A stretch of 30,000 nucleotides of DNA from Halichondria panicea (GCF_963675165.1 NC_087377.1:807501-837500); one strand, 5' to 3'; shown: positions 8,366 through 20,659, counted from the first letter of the stretch. A program made the numbers and translations. The notes: generated by a model not told the origin, from the sequence alone.

Positions 8366-9332
8366 CCAGTAGTCAAGAGATTTGTCACTGATGATCTCAA
8401 CCTTACAAACTCGTACGACACATGGCATGGTAAGTGTGTAGAATCTCAAATCTCAATTATTACCGTGTCCGTGTATTTTCAGGCACTAAGAATGTAGCGA
8501 AGAAGATGAAGAAAGTAGCAATTGGGACCAAAAAGGCTCAAGGAAAGACGTGGTTTCCAGAGTTATCTGACAAACGTAAGCTTTGATTATAAAAGTGCTC
8601 AGTAACATAAAAATATTTGTCAATAGGTAAAAGTACGAAAGTTCACTTGTACTACTGTATGAAGAACTGTGAGCAGTCAGCAGACAATCTAAGAAAGAAC
8701 ATTCTGAATATCGTTAAACATTATCAGGTGAGTGTGTATGATAACAAGTTGTCCGTACTCTGTACACCAATAACATTTATAATCGTGTTCTCAGTGTCGA
8801 GACACATTCTGGGTGGAGTCTTTCAATCACCAGCTGCTCACATACATCTCGAAACGTGTACACTTTGGGGAAGCTACATTCAACATGAGAATGAACCTTG
8901 CTATTATGGACTGGGTACGTTATGCTGGCTAATAATGTATGTGTGACTGTACATTCATTCATTTGTTTACTTCAGAACGAGAATGTACGTAGAGGGTGTA
9001 CAAGTGAACGACTGGTTCAGGACATGAGAAGACCGGATCGTAGGACTCCCGTAAGAGTGCTGAAGGAAAAATCGTTCAACTTTGCCGGAGAATATGGGAG
9101 AATTACGAGCAGCAGAGAAAAGTTGACCTCAGGTACTGCGTAATATATTTTATGTGCAATCTACATAATTTATTTTACATATAATTTTATAATTTTGCTA
9201 CATGTATATATGTGCAGTGAGTTTGTAGAGGACGTGCAACCTGAGCAATCAGATGAGCCAGTAGATGAAAACGAGGACCTATTAAACGATGGTGTACATG
9301 TACTTGACGAAGATCTTTATGAAGACATATAA
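8366..9332 (+). CDS. Conserved 'CRDTFWVESFN' family, probable transposon-derived protein, partial
   Basis: Six segments join with GT-AG signals: 8366-8429 (TDDLNLTNSYDTWH), 8483-8575 (TKNVAKKMKKVAIGTKKAQG, then KTWFPELSDK), 8627-8727 (VHLYYCMKNCEQSADNLRKN, then ILNIVKHYQ), 8795-8914 (CRDTFWVESFNHQLLTYISK, then RVHFGEATFNMRMNLAIMDW), 8976-9139 (NENVRRGCTSERLVQDMRRP, then DRRTPVRVLK) and 9218-9332 (acidic tail ending YEDI). Phases match, using the donor at 9140 for the last joint. From memory, this is a recurrent uncharacterised family in sponge, cnidarian and fish genomes with a transposase-like look. In the relatives I recall, a segment lies between KHYQ and CRDTFW; here only a 67-bp intron separates them, so this copy seems internally deleted. 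The N-terminus is not found. Function unknown. Confidence 0.55.
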
Positions 9333-9418
9333 AGTAAGTATGTATCCGTGCAAATTTTGACTAGCCAATCAGCATTTTATATTTGCATTTTACATAATTA
9401 AACAATAAAGGAAGTAGA

Positions 9419-9735
9419 AGACTGGAAGTCTGTGTATGGAACTCCATCTGGATTTGGGAATCGTTCACGCACCTCCTGGAAAAGGTATATAGCAATTGAT
9501 CGTACTTGCACTGTAAAGTGGGCATCATTTATAACTTACTCAATTATTGCAGCTCAAGTTGAAATAAAAATGTTTAAGATAATAATTGTTATGGTGGAAT
9601 TATCTACTAGTGAGTGAGTGGTCTGATTGTTCTCTCACTTGTTAGATTCGTGAGAGTCAGTTGTTCACTCTGTTGGATGCTGATGATGATCCAGCCATTG
9701 GACGTCAGAGAAAATACAATCGACCTAAGAAACAG
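9419..9735 (+). CDS. Two further exon-like segments downstream, unrecognised
   Basis: 9412-9485 reads EVEDWKSVYGTPSGFGNRSR then TSWK and ends at a GTATAT donor. About 9646-9734 reads IRESQLFTLLDADDDPAIGR then QRKYNRPKKQ and ends at TGA or a GTGAGT donor. Both look like protein, but their phases do not join cleanly as I read them. They may be the tail of the family member just upstream or belong to a second decayed copy. Confidence 0.3.
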
Positions 9736-9857
9736 TGAGTACTGCCGAGTGCAGAGTGTGACTCTTTCCCTGACCAAACTTTGATCTGAGCATATTCATG
9801 TGATAGGTCTTATCTAACAGTGCTTGGAATAGTTATTCGCTGTACTCCCCCCTAGTG

Positions 9858-12800
9858 TTTACGTTCCCGTGGGTGGGTTCAATTCACTAGCAATAGTTTT
9901 GCGTTCCGTGGGTGGGTTCAATTCACTAGCAATAGTTTTGCGTTCCCGTGAGTGGGTTTAATTCACTAGCAATAGTTTTGCGTTCCCGTGAGTAGGTTCA
10001 ATTCACTATCAATAGTTTTAAGTTCCCGTGAGTGGGTTCAATTAATTCACTAGCAATAGTTTTACGTTCCCGTGAGTGGGTTCAATTCACTAGCAATAGT
10101 TTTGCGTTCCCGTGAGTGGGTTCAATTCACCAGCAATAGTTTTGCGTTCCCGTGAGTGGGTTTAATTCACCAGCAATAGTTTTGCGTTCCCGTGGGTGGG
10201 TTCAATTCACCAGCAATAGTTTTACGTTCCCGTGGGTGGGTTCAATTCACTAGCAATAGTTTTGCGTTCTCGTGAGTGGGTTCAATTCACTAGCAATAGT
10301 TTTGCGTTCCCGTGGGTGGGTTCAATTCACTAGCAATAGTTTTGCGTTCCCGTGGGTGGGTTCAATTCACTAGCAATAGTTTTGCGTTCCCGTGGGTGGG
10401 TTCAATTCACTAGCAATAGTTTTGCGTTCCCGTGGGTGGGTTCAATTCACTAGCAATAGTTTTGCGTTCCCGTGAGTGGGTTCAATTCACTAGCAATAGT
10501 TTTGCGTTCCCGTGAGTGGGTTCAATTCACTAGCAATAGTTTTGCGTTCCCGTGAGTGGGTTCAATTCACTAGCAATAGTTTTGCTTTCCCGTGGGTGGG
10601 TTCAATTCACTAGCAATAGTTTTGCGTTCCCGTGGGTGGGTTCAATTCACCAGCAATAGTTTTACGTTCCCGTGGGTGGTCACTAGCAATAGTTTTGCGT
10701 TCCCGTGAGTGGGTTCAATTCACTAGCAATAGTTTTGCGTTCCCGTTGGTGGGTTCAATTCACTAGCAATAGTTTTGCGTTCCCGTGGGTGGGTTCAATT
10801 CACTAGCAATAGTTTTGCGTTCCCGTGAGTGGGTTCAATTCACTAGCAATAGTTTTGCGTTCCCGTGAGTGGGTTCAATTCACTAGCAATAGTTTTGCGT
10901 TCCCGTGGGTGGGTTCAATTAACCAGCAATAGTTTTACGTTCCCGTGGGTGGGTTCAATTCACTAGCAATAGTTTTGCGTTCCCGTGACTGGGTTCAATT
11001 CACTAACAATAGTTTTGCGTTCCCGTGGGTGGGTTCAATTCACTAGCAATAGTTTTAAGTTGTCGTGAGTGGTCACTAGCAATAGTTTTGCGTTCCCGTG
11101 GGTGGGTTCAATTCACTAGCAATAGTTTTAAGTTCCTGTGAGTGGTCACTAGCAATAGTTTTGCGTTCTTGTGAGTGGGTTCAATTCACTAGTAATAGTT
11201 TTGTGTTCTCGTGAGTGGGTTCAATTCACTAGCAATAGTTTTGCATTCCCTTGAGTGGGTTCAATTCACTAGCAATAGTTTTACGTTCCCGTGAGTGGGT
11301 TCAATTCACTAGCAATAGTTTTGCGTTCCCGTGAGTGGGTTCAATTCACTAGCAATAGTTTTGCGTTCCCGTTGGTGGATTCAATTCACTAGCAATAGTT
11401 TTGCGTTCCCGTGGGTGGGTTCAATTCACTAGCAATAGTTTTGCGTTCCCGTGAGTGGGTTCAATTCACTAGCAATAGTTTTGCGTTCCCGTTGGTGGGT
11501 TCAATTCACTAGCAATAGTTTTGCGTTCCCGTGGGTGGGTTCAATTCACTAGCAATAGTTTTGCGTTCCCGTGAGTGGGTTCAATTCACTAGCAATAGTT
11601 TTGCGTTCCCGTGAGTGGGTTCAATTCACTAGCAATAGTTTTGCGTTCCCGTGAGTGGGTTCAATTCACTAGCAATAGTTTTGCTTTCCCGTGGGTGGGT
11701 TCAATTCACTAGCAATAGTTTTGCGTTCCCGTGGGTGGGTTCAATTCACCAGCAATAGTTTTACGTTCCCGTGGGTGGTCACTAGCAATAGTTTTGCGTT
11801 CCCGTGAGTGGGTTCAATTCACTAGCAATAGTTTTGCGTTCCCGTGACTGGGTTCAATTCACTAGCAATAGTTTTGCGTTCCCGTGACTGGGTTCAATTC
11901 ACTAGCAATAGTTTTGCGTTCCCGTGACTGGGTTCAATTCACTAGCAATAGTTTTGCGTTCCCGTGGGTGGGTTCAATTCACTAGCAATAGTTTTAAGTT
12001 CCTGTGAGTGGTCACTAGCAATAGTTTTGCGTTCTTGTGAGTGGGTTCAATTCACTAGTAATAGTTTTGTGTTCTCGTGAGTGGGTTCAATTCACTAGCA
12101 ATAGTTTTGCATTCCCTTGAGTGGGTTCAATTCACTAGCAATAGTTTTACGTTCCCGTGAGTGGGTTCAATTCACTAGCAATAGTTTTGCGTTCCCGTGA
12201 GTGGGTTCAATTCACTAGCAATAGTTTTGCGTTCCCGTTGGTGGATTCAATTCACTAGCAATAGTTTTGCGTTCCCGTGGGTGGGTTCAATTCACTAGCA
12301 ATAGTTTTGCGTTCCCGTGAGTGGGTTCAATTCACTAGCAATAGTTTTGCGTTCCCGTGAGTGGGTTCAATTCACTAGCAATAGTTTTGCTTTCCCGTGG
12401 GTGGGTTCAATTCACTAGCAATAGTTTTGCGTTCCCGTTGGTGGATTCAATTCACTAGCAATAGTTTTGCGTTCCCGTGGGTGGGTTCAATTCACCAGCA
12501 ATAGTTTTACGTTCCCGTGGGTGGTCACTAGCAATAGTTTTGCGTTCCCGTGAGTGGGTTCAATTCACTAGCAATAGTTTTGCGTTCCCGTTGGTGGGTT
12601 CAATTCACTAGCAATAGTTTTGCGTTCCCGTGGGTGGGTTCAATTCACTAGCAATAGTTTTGCGTTCCCGTGAGTGGGTTCAATTCACTAGCAATAGTTT
12701 TGCGTTCCCGTGAGTGGGTTCAATTCACTAGCAATAGTTTTGCGTTCCCGTGAGTGGGTTCAATTCACTAGCAATAGTTTTGCTTTCCCGTGGGTGGGTT

Positions 12801-15800
12801 CAATTCACTAGCAATAGTTTTGCGTTCCCGTGGGTGGGTTCAATTCACCAGCAATAGTTTTACGTTCCCGTGGGTGGTCACTAGCAATAGTTTTGCGTTC
12901 CCGTGAGTGGGTTCAATTCACTAGCAATAGTTTTGCGTTCCCGTTGGTGGGTTCAATTCACTAGCAATAGTTTTGCGTTCCCGTGGGTGGGTTCAATTCA
13001 CTAGCAATAGTTTTGCGTTCCCGTGAGTGGGTTCAATTCACTAGCAATAGTTTTGCGTTCCCGTGAGTGGGTTCAATTCACTAGCAATAGTTTTGCGTTC
13101 CCGTGGGTGGGTTCAATTAACCAGCAATAGTTTTACGTTCCCGTGGGTGGGTTCAATTCACTAGCAATAGTTTTGCGTTCCCGTGACTGGGTTCAATTCA
13201 CTAACAATAGTTTTGCGTTCCCGTGGGTGGGTTCAATTCACTAGCAATAGTTTTAAGTTGTCGTGAGTGGTCACTAGCAATAGTTTTGCGTTCCCGTGGG
13301 TGGGTTCAATTCACTAGCAATAGTTTTAAGTTCCTGTGAGTGGTCACTAGCAATAGTTTTGCGTTCTTGTGAGTGGGTTCAATTCACTAGTAATAGTTTT
13401 GTGTTCTCGTGAGTGGGTTCAATTCACTAGCAATAGTTTTGCATTCCCTTGAGTGGGTTCAATTCACTAGCAATAGTTTTACGTTCCCGTGAGTGGGTTC
13501 AATTCACTAGCAATAGTTTTGCGTTCCCGTGAGTGGGTTCAATTCACTAGCAATAGTTTTGCGTTCCCGTTGGTGGATTCAATTCACTAGCAATAGTTTT
13601 GCGTTCCCGTGGGTGGGTTCAATTCACTAGCAATAGTTTTGCGTTCCCGTGAGTGGGTTCAATTCACTAGCAATAGTTTTGCGTTCCCGTTGGTGGGTTC
13701 AATTCACTAGCAATAGTTTTGCGTTCCCGTGGGTGGGTTCAATTCACTAGCAATAGTTTTGCGTTCCCGTGAGTGGGTTCAATTCACTAGCAATAGTTTT
13801 GCGTTCCCGTGAGTGGGTTCAATTCACTAGCAATAGTTTTGCGTTCCCGTGAGTGGGTTCAATTCACTAGCAATAGTTTTGCTTTCCCGTGGGTGGGTTC
13901 AATTCACTAGCAATAGTTTTGCGTTCCCGTGGGTGGGTTCAATTCACCAGCAATAGTTTTACGTTCCCGTGGGTGGTCACTAGCAATAGTTTTGCGTTCC
14001 CGTGAGTGGGTTCAATTCACTAGCAATAGTTTTGCGTTCCCGTGACTGGGTTCAATTCACTAGCAATAGTTTTGCGTTCCCGTGACTGGGTTCAATTCAC
14101 TAGCAATAGTTTTGCGTTCCCGTGACTGGGTTCAATTCACTAGCAATAGTTTTGCGTTCCCGTGGGTGGGTTCAATTCACTAGCAATAGTTTTAAGTTCC
14201 TGTGAGTGGTCACTAGCAATAGTTTTGCGTTCTTGTGAGTGGGTTCAATTCACTAGTAATAGTTTTGTGTTCTCGTGAGTGGGTTCAATTCACTAGCAAT
14301 AGTTTTGCATTCCCTTGAGTGGGTTCAATTCACTAGCAATAGTTTTACGTTCCCGTGAGTGGGTTCAATTCACTAGCAATAGTTTTGCGTTCCCGTGAGT
14401 GGGTTCAATTCACTAGCAATAGTTTTGCGTTCCCGTTGGTGGATTCAATTCACTAGCAATAGTTTTGCGTTCCCGTGGGTGGGTTCAATTCACTAGCAAT
14501 AGTTTTGCGTTCCCGTGAGTGGGTTCAATTCACTAGCAATAGTTTTGCGTTCCCGTGAGTGGGTTCAATTCACTAGCAATAGTTTTGCTTTCCCGTGGGT
14601 GGGTTCAATTCACTAGCAATAGTTTTGCGTTCCCGTTGGTGGATTCAATTCACTAGCAATAGTTTTGCGTTCCCGTGGGTGGGTTCAATTCACCAGCAAT
14701 AGTTTTACGTTCCCGTGGGTGGTCACTAGCAATAGTTTTGCGTTCCCGTGAGTGGGTTCAATTCACTAGCAATAGTTTTGCGTTCCCGTTGGTGGGTTCA
14801 ATTCACTAGCAATAGTTTTGCGTTCCCGTGGGTGGGTTCAATTCACTAGCAATAGTTTTGCGTTCCCGTGAGTGGGTTCAATTCACTAGCAATAGTTTTG
14901 CGTTCCCGTGAGTGGGTTCAATTCACTAGCAATAGTTTTGCGTTCCCGTGGGTGGGTTCAATTAACCAGCAATAGTTTTACGTTCCCGTGGGTGGGTTCA
15001 ATTCACTAGCAATAGTTTTGCGTTCCCGTGACTGGGTTCAATTCACTAACAATAGTTTTGCGTTCCCGTTGGTGGGTTCAATTCACTAGCAATAGTTTTA
15101 AGTTGTCGTGAGTGGTCACTAGCAATAGTTTTGCGTTCCCGTGGGTGGGTTCAATTCACTAGCAATAGTTTTAAGTTCCTGTGAGTGGTCACTAGCAATA
15201 GTTTTGCGTTCTTGTGAGTGGGTTCAATTCACTAGTAATAGTTTTGTGTTCTCGTGAGTGGGTTCAATTCACTAGCAATAGTTTTGCATTCCCTTGAGTG
15301 GATTCAATTCACTAGCAATAGTTTTACGTTCCCGTGAGTGGGTTCAATTCACTAGCAATAGTTTTGCGTTCCCGTGAGTGGGTTCAATTCACTAGCAATA
15401 GTTTTGCGTTCCCGTTGGTGGATTCAATTCACTAGCAATAGTTTTGCGTTCCCGTGGGTGGGTTCAATTCACTAGCAATAGTTTTGCGTTCCCGTGAGTG
15501 GGTTCAATTCACTAGCAATAGTTTTGCGTTCCCGTTGGTGGGTTCAATTCACTAGCAATAGTTTTGCGTTCCCGTGGGTGGGTTCAATTCACTAGCAATA
15601 GTTTTGCGTTCCCGTGAGTGGGTTCAATTCACTAGCAATAGTTTTGCGTTCCCGTGAGTGGGTTCAATTCACTAGCAATAGTTTTGCGTTCCCGTGAGTG
15701 GGTTCAATTCACTAGCAATAGTTTTGCTTTCCCGTGGGTGGGTTCAATTCACTAGCAATAGTTTTGCGTTCCCGTGGGTGGGTTCAATTCACCAGCAATA

Positions 15801-16826
15801 GTTTTACGTTCCCGTGGGTGGTCACTAGCAATAGTTTTGCGTTCCCGTGAGTGGGTTCAATTCACTAGCAATAGTTTTGCGTTCCCGTGACTGGGTTCAA
15901 TTCACTAGCAATAGTTTTGCGTTCCCGTGACTGGGTTCAATTCACTAGCAATAGTTTTGCGTTCCCGTGACTGGGTTCAATTCACTAGCAATAGTTTTGC
16001 GTTCCCGTGGGTGGGTTCAATTCACTAGCAATAGTTTTAAGTTTCTGTGAGTGGTCACTAGCAATAGTTTTGCGTTCTTGTGAGTGGGTTCAATTCACTA
16101 GTAATAGTTTTGTGTTCTCGTGAGTGGGTTCAATTCACTAGCAATAGTTTTGCATTCCCTTGAGTGGGTTCAATTCACTAGCAATAGTTTTACGTTCCCG
16201 TGAGTGGGTTCAATTCACTAGCAATAGTTTTGCGTTCCCGTGAGTGGGTTCAATTCACTAGCAATAGTTTTGCGTTCCCGTTGGTGGATTCAATTCACTA
16301 GCAATAGTTTTGCGTTCCCGTGGGTGGGTTCAATTCACTAGCAATAGTTTTGCGTTCCCGTGAGTGGGTTCAATTCACTAGCAATAGTTTTGCGTTCCCG
16401 TGAGTGGGTTCAATTCACTAGCAATAGTTTTGCTTTCCCGTGGGTGGGTTCAATTCACTAGCAATAGTTTTGCGTTCCCGTTGGTGGATTCAATTCACTA
16501 GCAATAGTTTTGCGTTCCCGTGGGTGGGTTCAATTCACTAGCAATAGTTTTGCGTTCCCGTGAGTGGGTTCAATTCACTAGCAATAGTTTTGCGTTCCCG
16601 TTGGTGGGTTCAATTCACTAGCAATAGTTTTGCGTTCCCGTGGGTGGGTTCAATTCACTAGCAATAGTTTTGCTTTCCCGTGGGTGGGTTCAATTCACTA
16701 GCAATAGTTTTGCGTTCCCGTGGGTGGGTTCAATTCACCAGCAATAGTTTTACGTTCCCGTGGGTGGTCACTAGCAATAGTTTTGCGTTCCCGTGAGTGG
16801 GTTTAATTCACTAACAATAGTTTTTG
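9858..16826. repeat. 40-bp satellite array, about 7 kb, with higher-order structure
   Basis: The consensus unit is ttttgcgttcccgtgagtgg, then gttcaattcactagcaatag. There are roughly 175 units. Most are exactly 40 bp; a recurrent 33-bp variant lacks 7 bases (gtgggtggtcactagc instead of gtgggtgggttcaattcactagc). Rare variants recur in the same order: the 'ttgcattccc' unit begins at 11241, 12107, 13439, 14305, 15284 and 16150. All frames are closed by stops. The edges are less regular than the centre. Confidence 0.97.
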
Positions 16827-17205
16827 CTTTTTGCGCTGAACTCCCCCCTTGCATGTGTGACAGTGTTTTGTAATTTGTGCTTTTTTATGCGCTGTACTTC
16901 CCCCTTGCATGTGTGACTGTGTTTTGTAGTTTTGTAGTTTGTGCTTTTTGCGCTGTACTCCCCCCTTGCATGTGTGACTGTGTTTTGTAGTTTGTGCTTT
17001 TTGCGCTGTACTCCCCCCCTACATGTGTGACTGTGTTTTATAGTTTGTGCTTTTTACGCTGTACTCCCCCCTAGCATGTGTGACTGTGTTTTGTAGTTTG
17101 TGCTTTTTACGCTGTACTCCCCCCTTGCATGTGTGACTGTGTTTTGTAGTTTGTGCTTTTTGCGCTGTACTCCCCCCTTGCATGTGTGACTGTGTTTTGC
17201 AGTTT
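16827..17205. repeat. 53-bp tandem repeat, about 7 units
   Basis: The unit is approximately tttttgcgctgtactccccc, cttgcatgtgtgactgtgtt, ttgtagtttgtgc. Individual copies vary in the C-run and in a short tgtagttt duplication. A stray piece of the same unit (gctgtactcccccctag) lies at about 9837-9856, on the other side of the 40-bp satellite. Confidence 0.92.
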
Positions 17206-17553
17206 GCTTACAACTATTGTGGTAAATCACTGCAAACTGCAACATCCTCTTTCTGTATTTCAAGGGCCTTTCCCAGGGACTTCCCCTACTATGAATAGAC
17301 ACACACCCATACAAATTTCTCTCTTAGTAACAGCTTTAAATTTGCCTCTCTGACCTAACAAGGTGTTAGAGTTTTTTTAATTCCCTGTCAGTATTGTAAG
17401 ATCGCTGAACCTAGTGGATTTTTATTGTGGTTTTAGCTCTGTTCTCATCATACAACTAGTACATTTCAGGGGACGAGGCTTTCCCCTGTGTGACCCCCTG
17501 CCTAACCTCTGCACACATGCACGCACACACCCACACCCACACACGCACGCACG

Positions 17554-17593
<40 letters not shown>

Positions 17594-17740
17594 CCTTGTC
17601 TTTCCCAACTATCATACAGCTAACCAATTAAATGTTTAGCAAAAAAGAAAGCCTTGCTAGTAAATTTGGTTTCTTTGAGCCTGTATGTTGCAGTAAAGAT
17701 CTTCTTCCATCACTCACTCCCACCATCCCACACATTCTGG
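17206..17740. other. Spacer with a CA microsatellite, no gene seen
   Basis: The sequence is unique apart from CA/CACG runs at 17518-17590. The open frames here are short, overlap microsatellite, and show no domain motif. Confidence 0.55.
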
Positions 17741-17749
17741 GTCACTTAG

Positions 17750-18390
17750 TGTGTGTGGGTGTTGTACTTGTGTGTGTGTGTGTGTGTGTGTGTGGGTGTT
17801 GTACTTGTGTGTGTGTGTGTGGGTGTTGTACTTGTGTGTGTGTGTTGTACTTGTGTGTGTGGGTGTTGTACTTGTGTGTGTGTGTTGTACTTGTGTGTGT
17901 GTGTGTGTGTTGTACTTGTGTGTGTGGGTGTTGTACTTGTGTGTGTGTGTGTGTTGTACTTGTGTGTGTGTGGGTGTTGTACTTGTGTGTGTGTGTGTGT
18001 GTTGTACTTGTGTGTGTGGGTGTTGTACTTGTGTGTGTGTGTTGTACTTGTGTGTGTGGTACTTGTGTGTGTGTGTTGTACTTGTGTGTGTGGGTGTTGT
18101 ACTTGTGTGTGTGTGTTGTACTTGTGTGTGTGGGTGTTGTACTTGTGTGTGTGTGGGTGTTGTGTGTGTGTTGTACTTGTGTGTGTGTGGGTGTTGTACT
18201 TGTGTGTGTGTGGTGTTGTGTGTGTGTGGGTGTTGTACTTGTGTGTGTGGGTGTTGTACTTGTGTGTGTGTGTGTTGTACTTGTGTGTGTGTGGGTGTTG
18301 TACTTGTGTGGGTGTTGTACTTGTGTGTGTGTGGGTGTTGTACTTGTGTGTGTGTGGGTGTTGTACTTGTGTGTGTGTGTGGGTGTGTTT
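17750..18390. repeat. TGTTGTACTTG(TG)n minisatellite, array 1
   Basis: The core gttgtacttg alternates with (tg)4-10, often with a ggg interruption, giving units of roughly 16-30 bp. Very long open frames on both strands (VCVCCTC or HKYNTHT) come from the absence of stops in the unit and are not genes. Confidence 0.95.
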
Positions 18391-19227
18391 GAGAGATTGA
18401 AATAAAAAATGATAAAAGTTGGGTGTATATCTGTCCACTGAGACCTTGCTGACTCATATAATTTAAAAATTCAAATTTCTCAAACAGGAAGATGCTGATT
18501 TTCAGTTCATAGAATATATACATATATATCATTATGTTATTTGTAAATGTATGCAGTCTAACAACATTATTTTAACTTATGCTGTGTCTTTGATGCTGAG
18601 AAGAAATATTCCTATTATAGCTAACTGGGTTGGATGGAACCGCGCCCGCTGAAGCGTACCATTTTGACTCAAACGGGATGCACATTTATTTTTATGAAAG
18701 ACATTCAATTGACAATTTATATAATTTTTTCCGGTCTTCAGAGGAGCACCAGACCCGTCATTGCCAGTCCACAAGTTTCGGTCCCTTTAATTTCCTGACT
18801 TGTGGATAGCTCGAGGAAAGGCGGGACCACTCCCATACATGCGGAGTCCGGGTGTGACTGTCAAACCATAGACTCTATGGTTAAACACCACAAAACATGC
18901 AGTTGAAAAAGCAAGCTAAATTTTTTTGTTTAGGAAGTACTTCAAATTTGCTACCTTATAGTTATTGTGTACATAAGTAATTAAGTTAAGCAAAATGGAA
19001 CCCACGTGACAATGTCAGTCTCTTTCTTTTCCATTATTGTCAGCTCTTTTATTTCTGTCTCTTTGTTCTCAGTTTTTGTACCAGTTTTGTAGTACCATGA
19101 CGATTATGTTTAGGCTCATGTGATTCCCATATCTGGGTGTATCATCTTACTTTAGGCGTTTTGTGGCTTGTAGCTACATGTATAAGATCTAACCTTGGTT
19201 GGATTTGCCATTAGTCAAAATAATTAG
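18391..19227. other. Spacer between the twin minisatellites, no gene seen
   Basis: Mostly unique and AT-rich. It includes a small palindrome, accatagactctatggt, at about 18866-18882. The GC-richer stretch 18640-18850 looks like element debris, but I could not define ends. Confidence 0.5.
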
Positions 19228-19230
19228 ATG

Positions 19231-19231
<1 letters not shown>

Positions 19232-19286
<55 letters not shown>

Positions 19287-19922
19287 GGTGGGTGAAACCC
19301 CACATGGATGGAGGACCCTACAGAGATGGTGTTGTACTTGTGTGTGTGTGTGTGTGGGTGTTGTACTTGTACTTGTGTGTGTGGGTGTTGTACTTGTGTG
19401 TGTGGGTGTTGTACTTGTGTGTGTGGGTGTTGTACTTGTGTGTGTGTGTTGTACTTGTGTGTGTGTGTGTTGTACTTGTGTGTGTGTGTGTGTGTTGTAC
19501 TTGTGTGTGTGGGTGTTGTACTTGTGTGTGTGGGTGTTGTACTTGTACTTGTGTGTGTGTGTGTTGTACTTGTGTGTGTGGGTGTTGTACTTGTGTGTGT
19601 GTGGGTGTTGTACTTGTGTGTGTGTGTTGTACTTGTGTGTGTGTGTTGTACTTGTGTGTGTGTGTTGTACTTGTGTGTGTGTGTTGTACTTGTGTGTATG
19701 TGTTGTACTTGTGTGTGTGGGTGTTGTACTTGTGTGTGTGTGTTGTACTTGTGTGTGTGGGTGTTGTACTTGTGTGTGTGTGTGTGTTGTACTTGTGTGT
19801 GTGTGTTGTACTTGTGTGTGTGTGTTGTACTTGTGTGTGTGTGTTGTACTTGTGTGTGTGTGTTGTACTTGTGTGTATGTGTTGTACTTGTGTGTGTGGG
19901 TGTTGTACTTGTGTGTGTGTGT
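19232..19922. repeat. TGTTGTACTTG(TG)n minisatellite, array 2
   Basis: The array begins with a pure (GT)n run, then about 50 unique bases (19281-19329), then the same unit as array 1, including gttgtacttgtacttg doublets and tgtatg variants. It has the same orientation as array 1. The long open frames are artefacts. Confidence 0.95.
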
Positions 19923-20311
19923 AACTGTACAATAATTATTATGCTGTGAAATTGTCGTGTACATATAAAATTTAATACGACCACTTTCCCCCATCTCTCT
20001 ATAGGCACGCTGTTTCTAATAATCATGGACACTGATGGGATAAGTTGAAGACATTGTCAAGAAAGTAAACACAAGCAAGCCTGTTACCAAGGAAACATGA
20101 CAACATTGATCTCATCATTGACAATGTTTAGCGTATGCAGTCATAAAAATTTATTGTTGTATTTTTAATTTCTACTGCTAAAAATTAATTATGACCAAGA
20201 GTGCATGCGCTCTTGTTATGACATAATAATAATTATTACAATAAAAGTGGTAAAGATCATTAACTAAATAAGTCATTAAGAATTATGTGTATTTTATAAA
20301 CCTTACAGTCT

Positions 20312-20380
20312 CCATGAGAACCCGTGTCCTCTCACGAGATCTGATCTACTAGCCACACCCTTAACCACTAGGCCACACCC
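20312..20380 (-). repeat. tRNA-derived SINE-like sequence
   Basis: On the minus strand, TGGCCTAGTGGTTAAGG (box A type) lies at about 20359-20375 and GGGTTCTCAT (degenerate box B) at about 20314-20323, with the usual spacing of an internal RNA polymerase III promoter. The acceptor and anticodon arms do not pair well, so this is more likely a SINE head or tRNA pseudogene than a working tRNA. Confidence 0.6.
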
Positions 20381-20659
20381 ATTCTTCACCAATCTGTGTA
20401 TTATCAGGAGCTCATAAATAAGTTTAATTTTGATGACGGCTCTCTTCTGATGCTACACAGTTACAATACATTTATCATTGATAACATAGCTGGCATGTGC
20501 AATTGTGTGGACAGACATTGACTCAACAAAGCATTCACATCAGGTATAATTATGGTGGATAGAGTGCTAGTAGTCACCACACAAACACTTGTAATTGATA
20601 AAGAACAAATTAAAAAATAAATGCCATCAGTCACAGTTTATAATGGCTAGAGGACATTG

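Noticed and set aside
9858-16826. CRISPR or protein-repeat array at the 40-bp repeat
   Set aside because: No spacers exist and every frame has a stop (for example TAG in tagcaatag). It is satellite DNA.
17632-18532. Long open frames on both strands through the GT minisatellite (VCVC.. and THTH.. proteins)
   Set aside because: They are translations of a stop-free simple repeat, open in several frames at once, with no splice or domain evidence.
19211-20032. Equally long open frames through the second GT minisatellite
   Set aside because: Same cause as array 1; several overlapping frames are open at once.
20312-20380. A functional tRNA gene
   Set aside because: The boxes are recognisable, but box B is degenerate and the arms do not pair into a cloverleaf.
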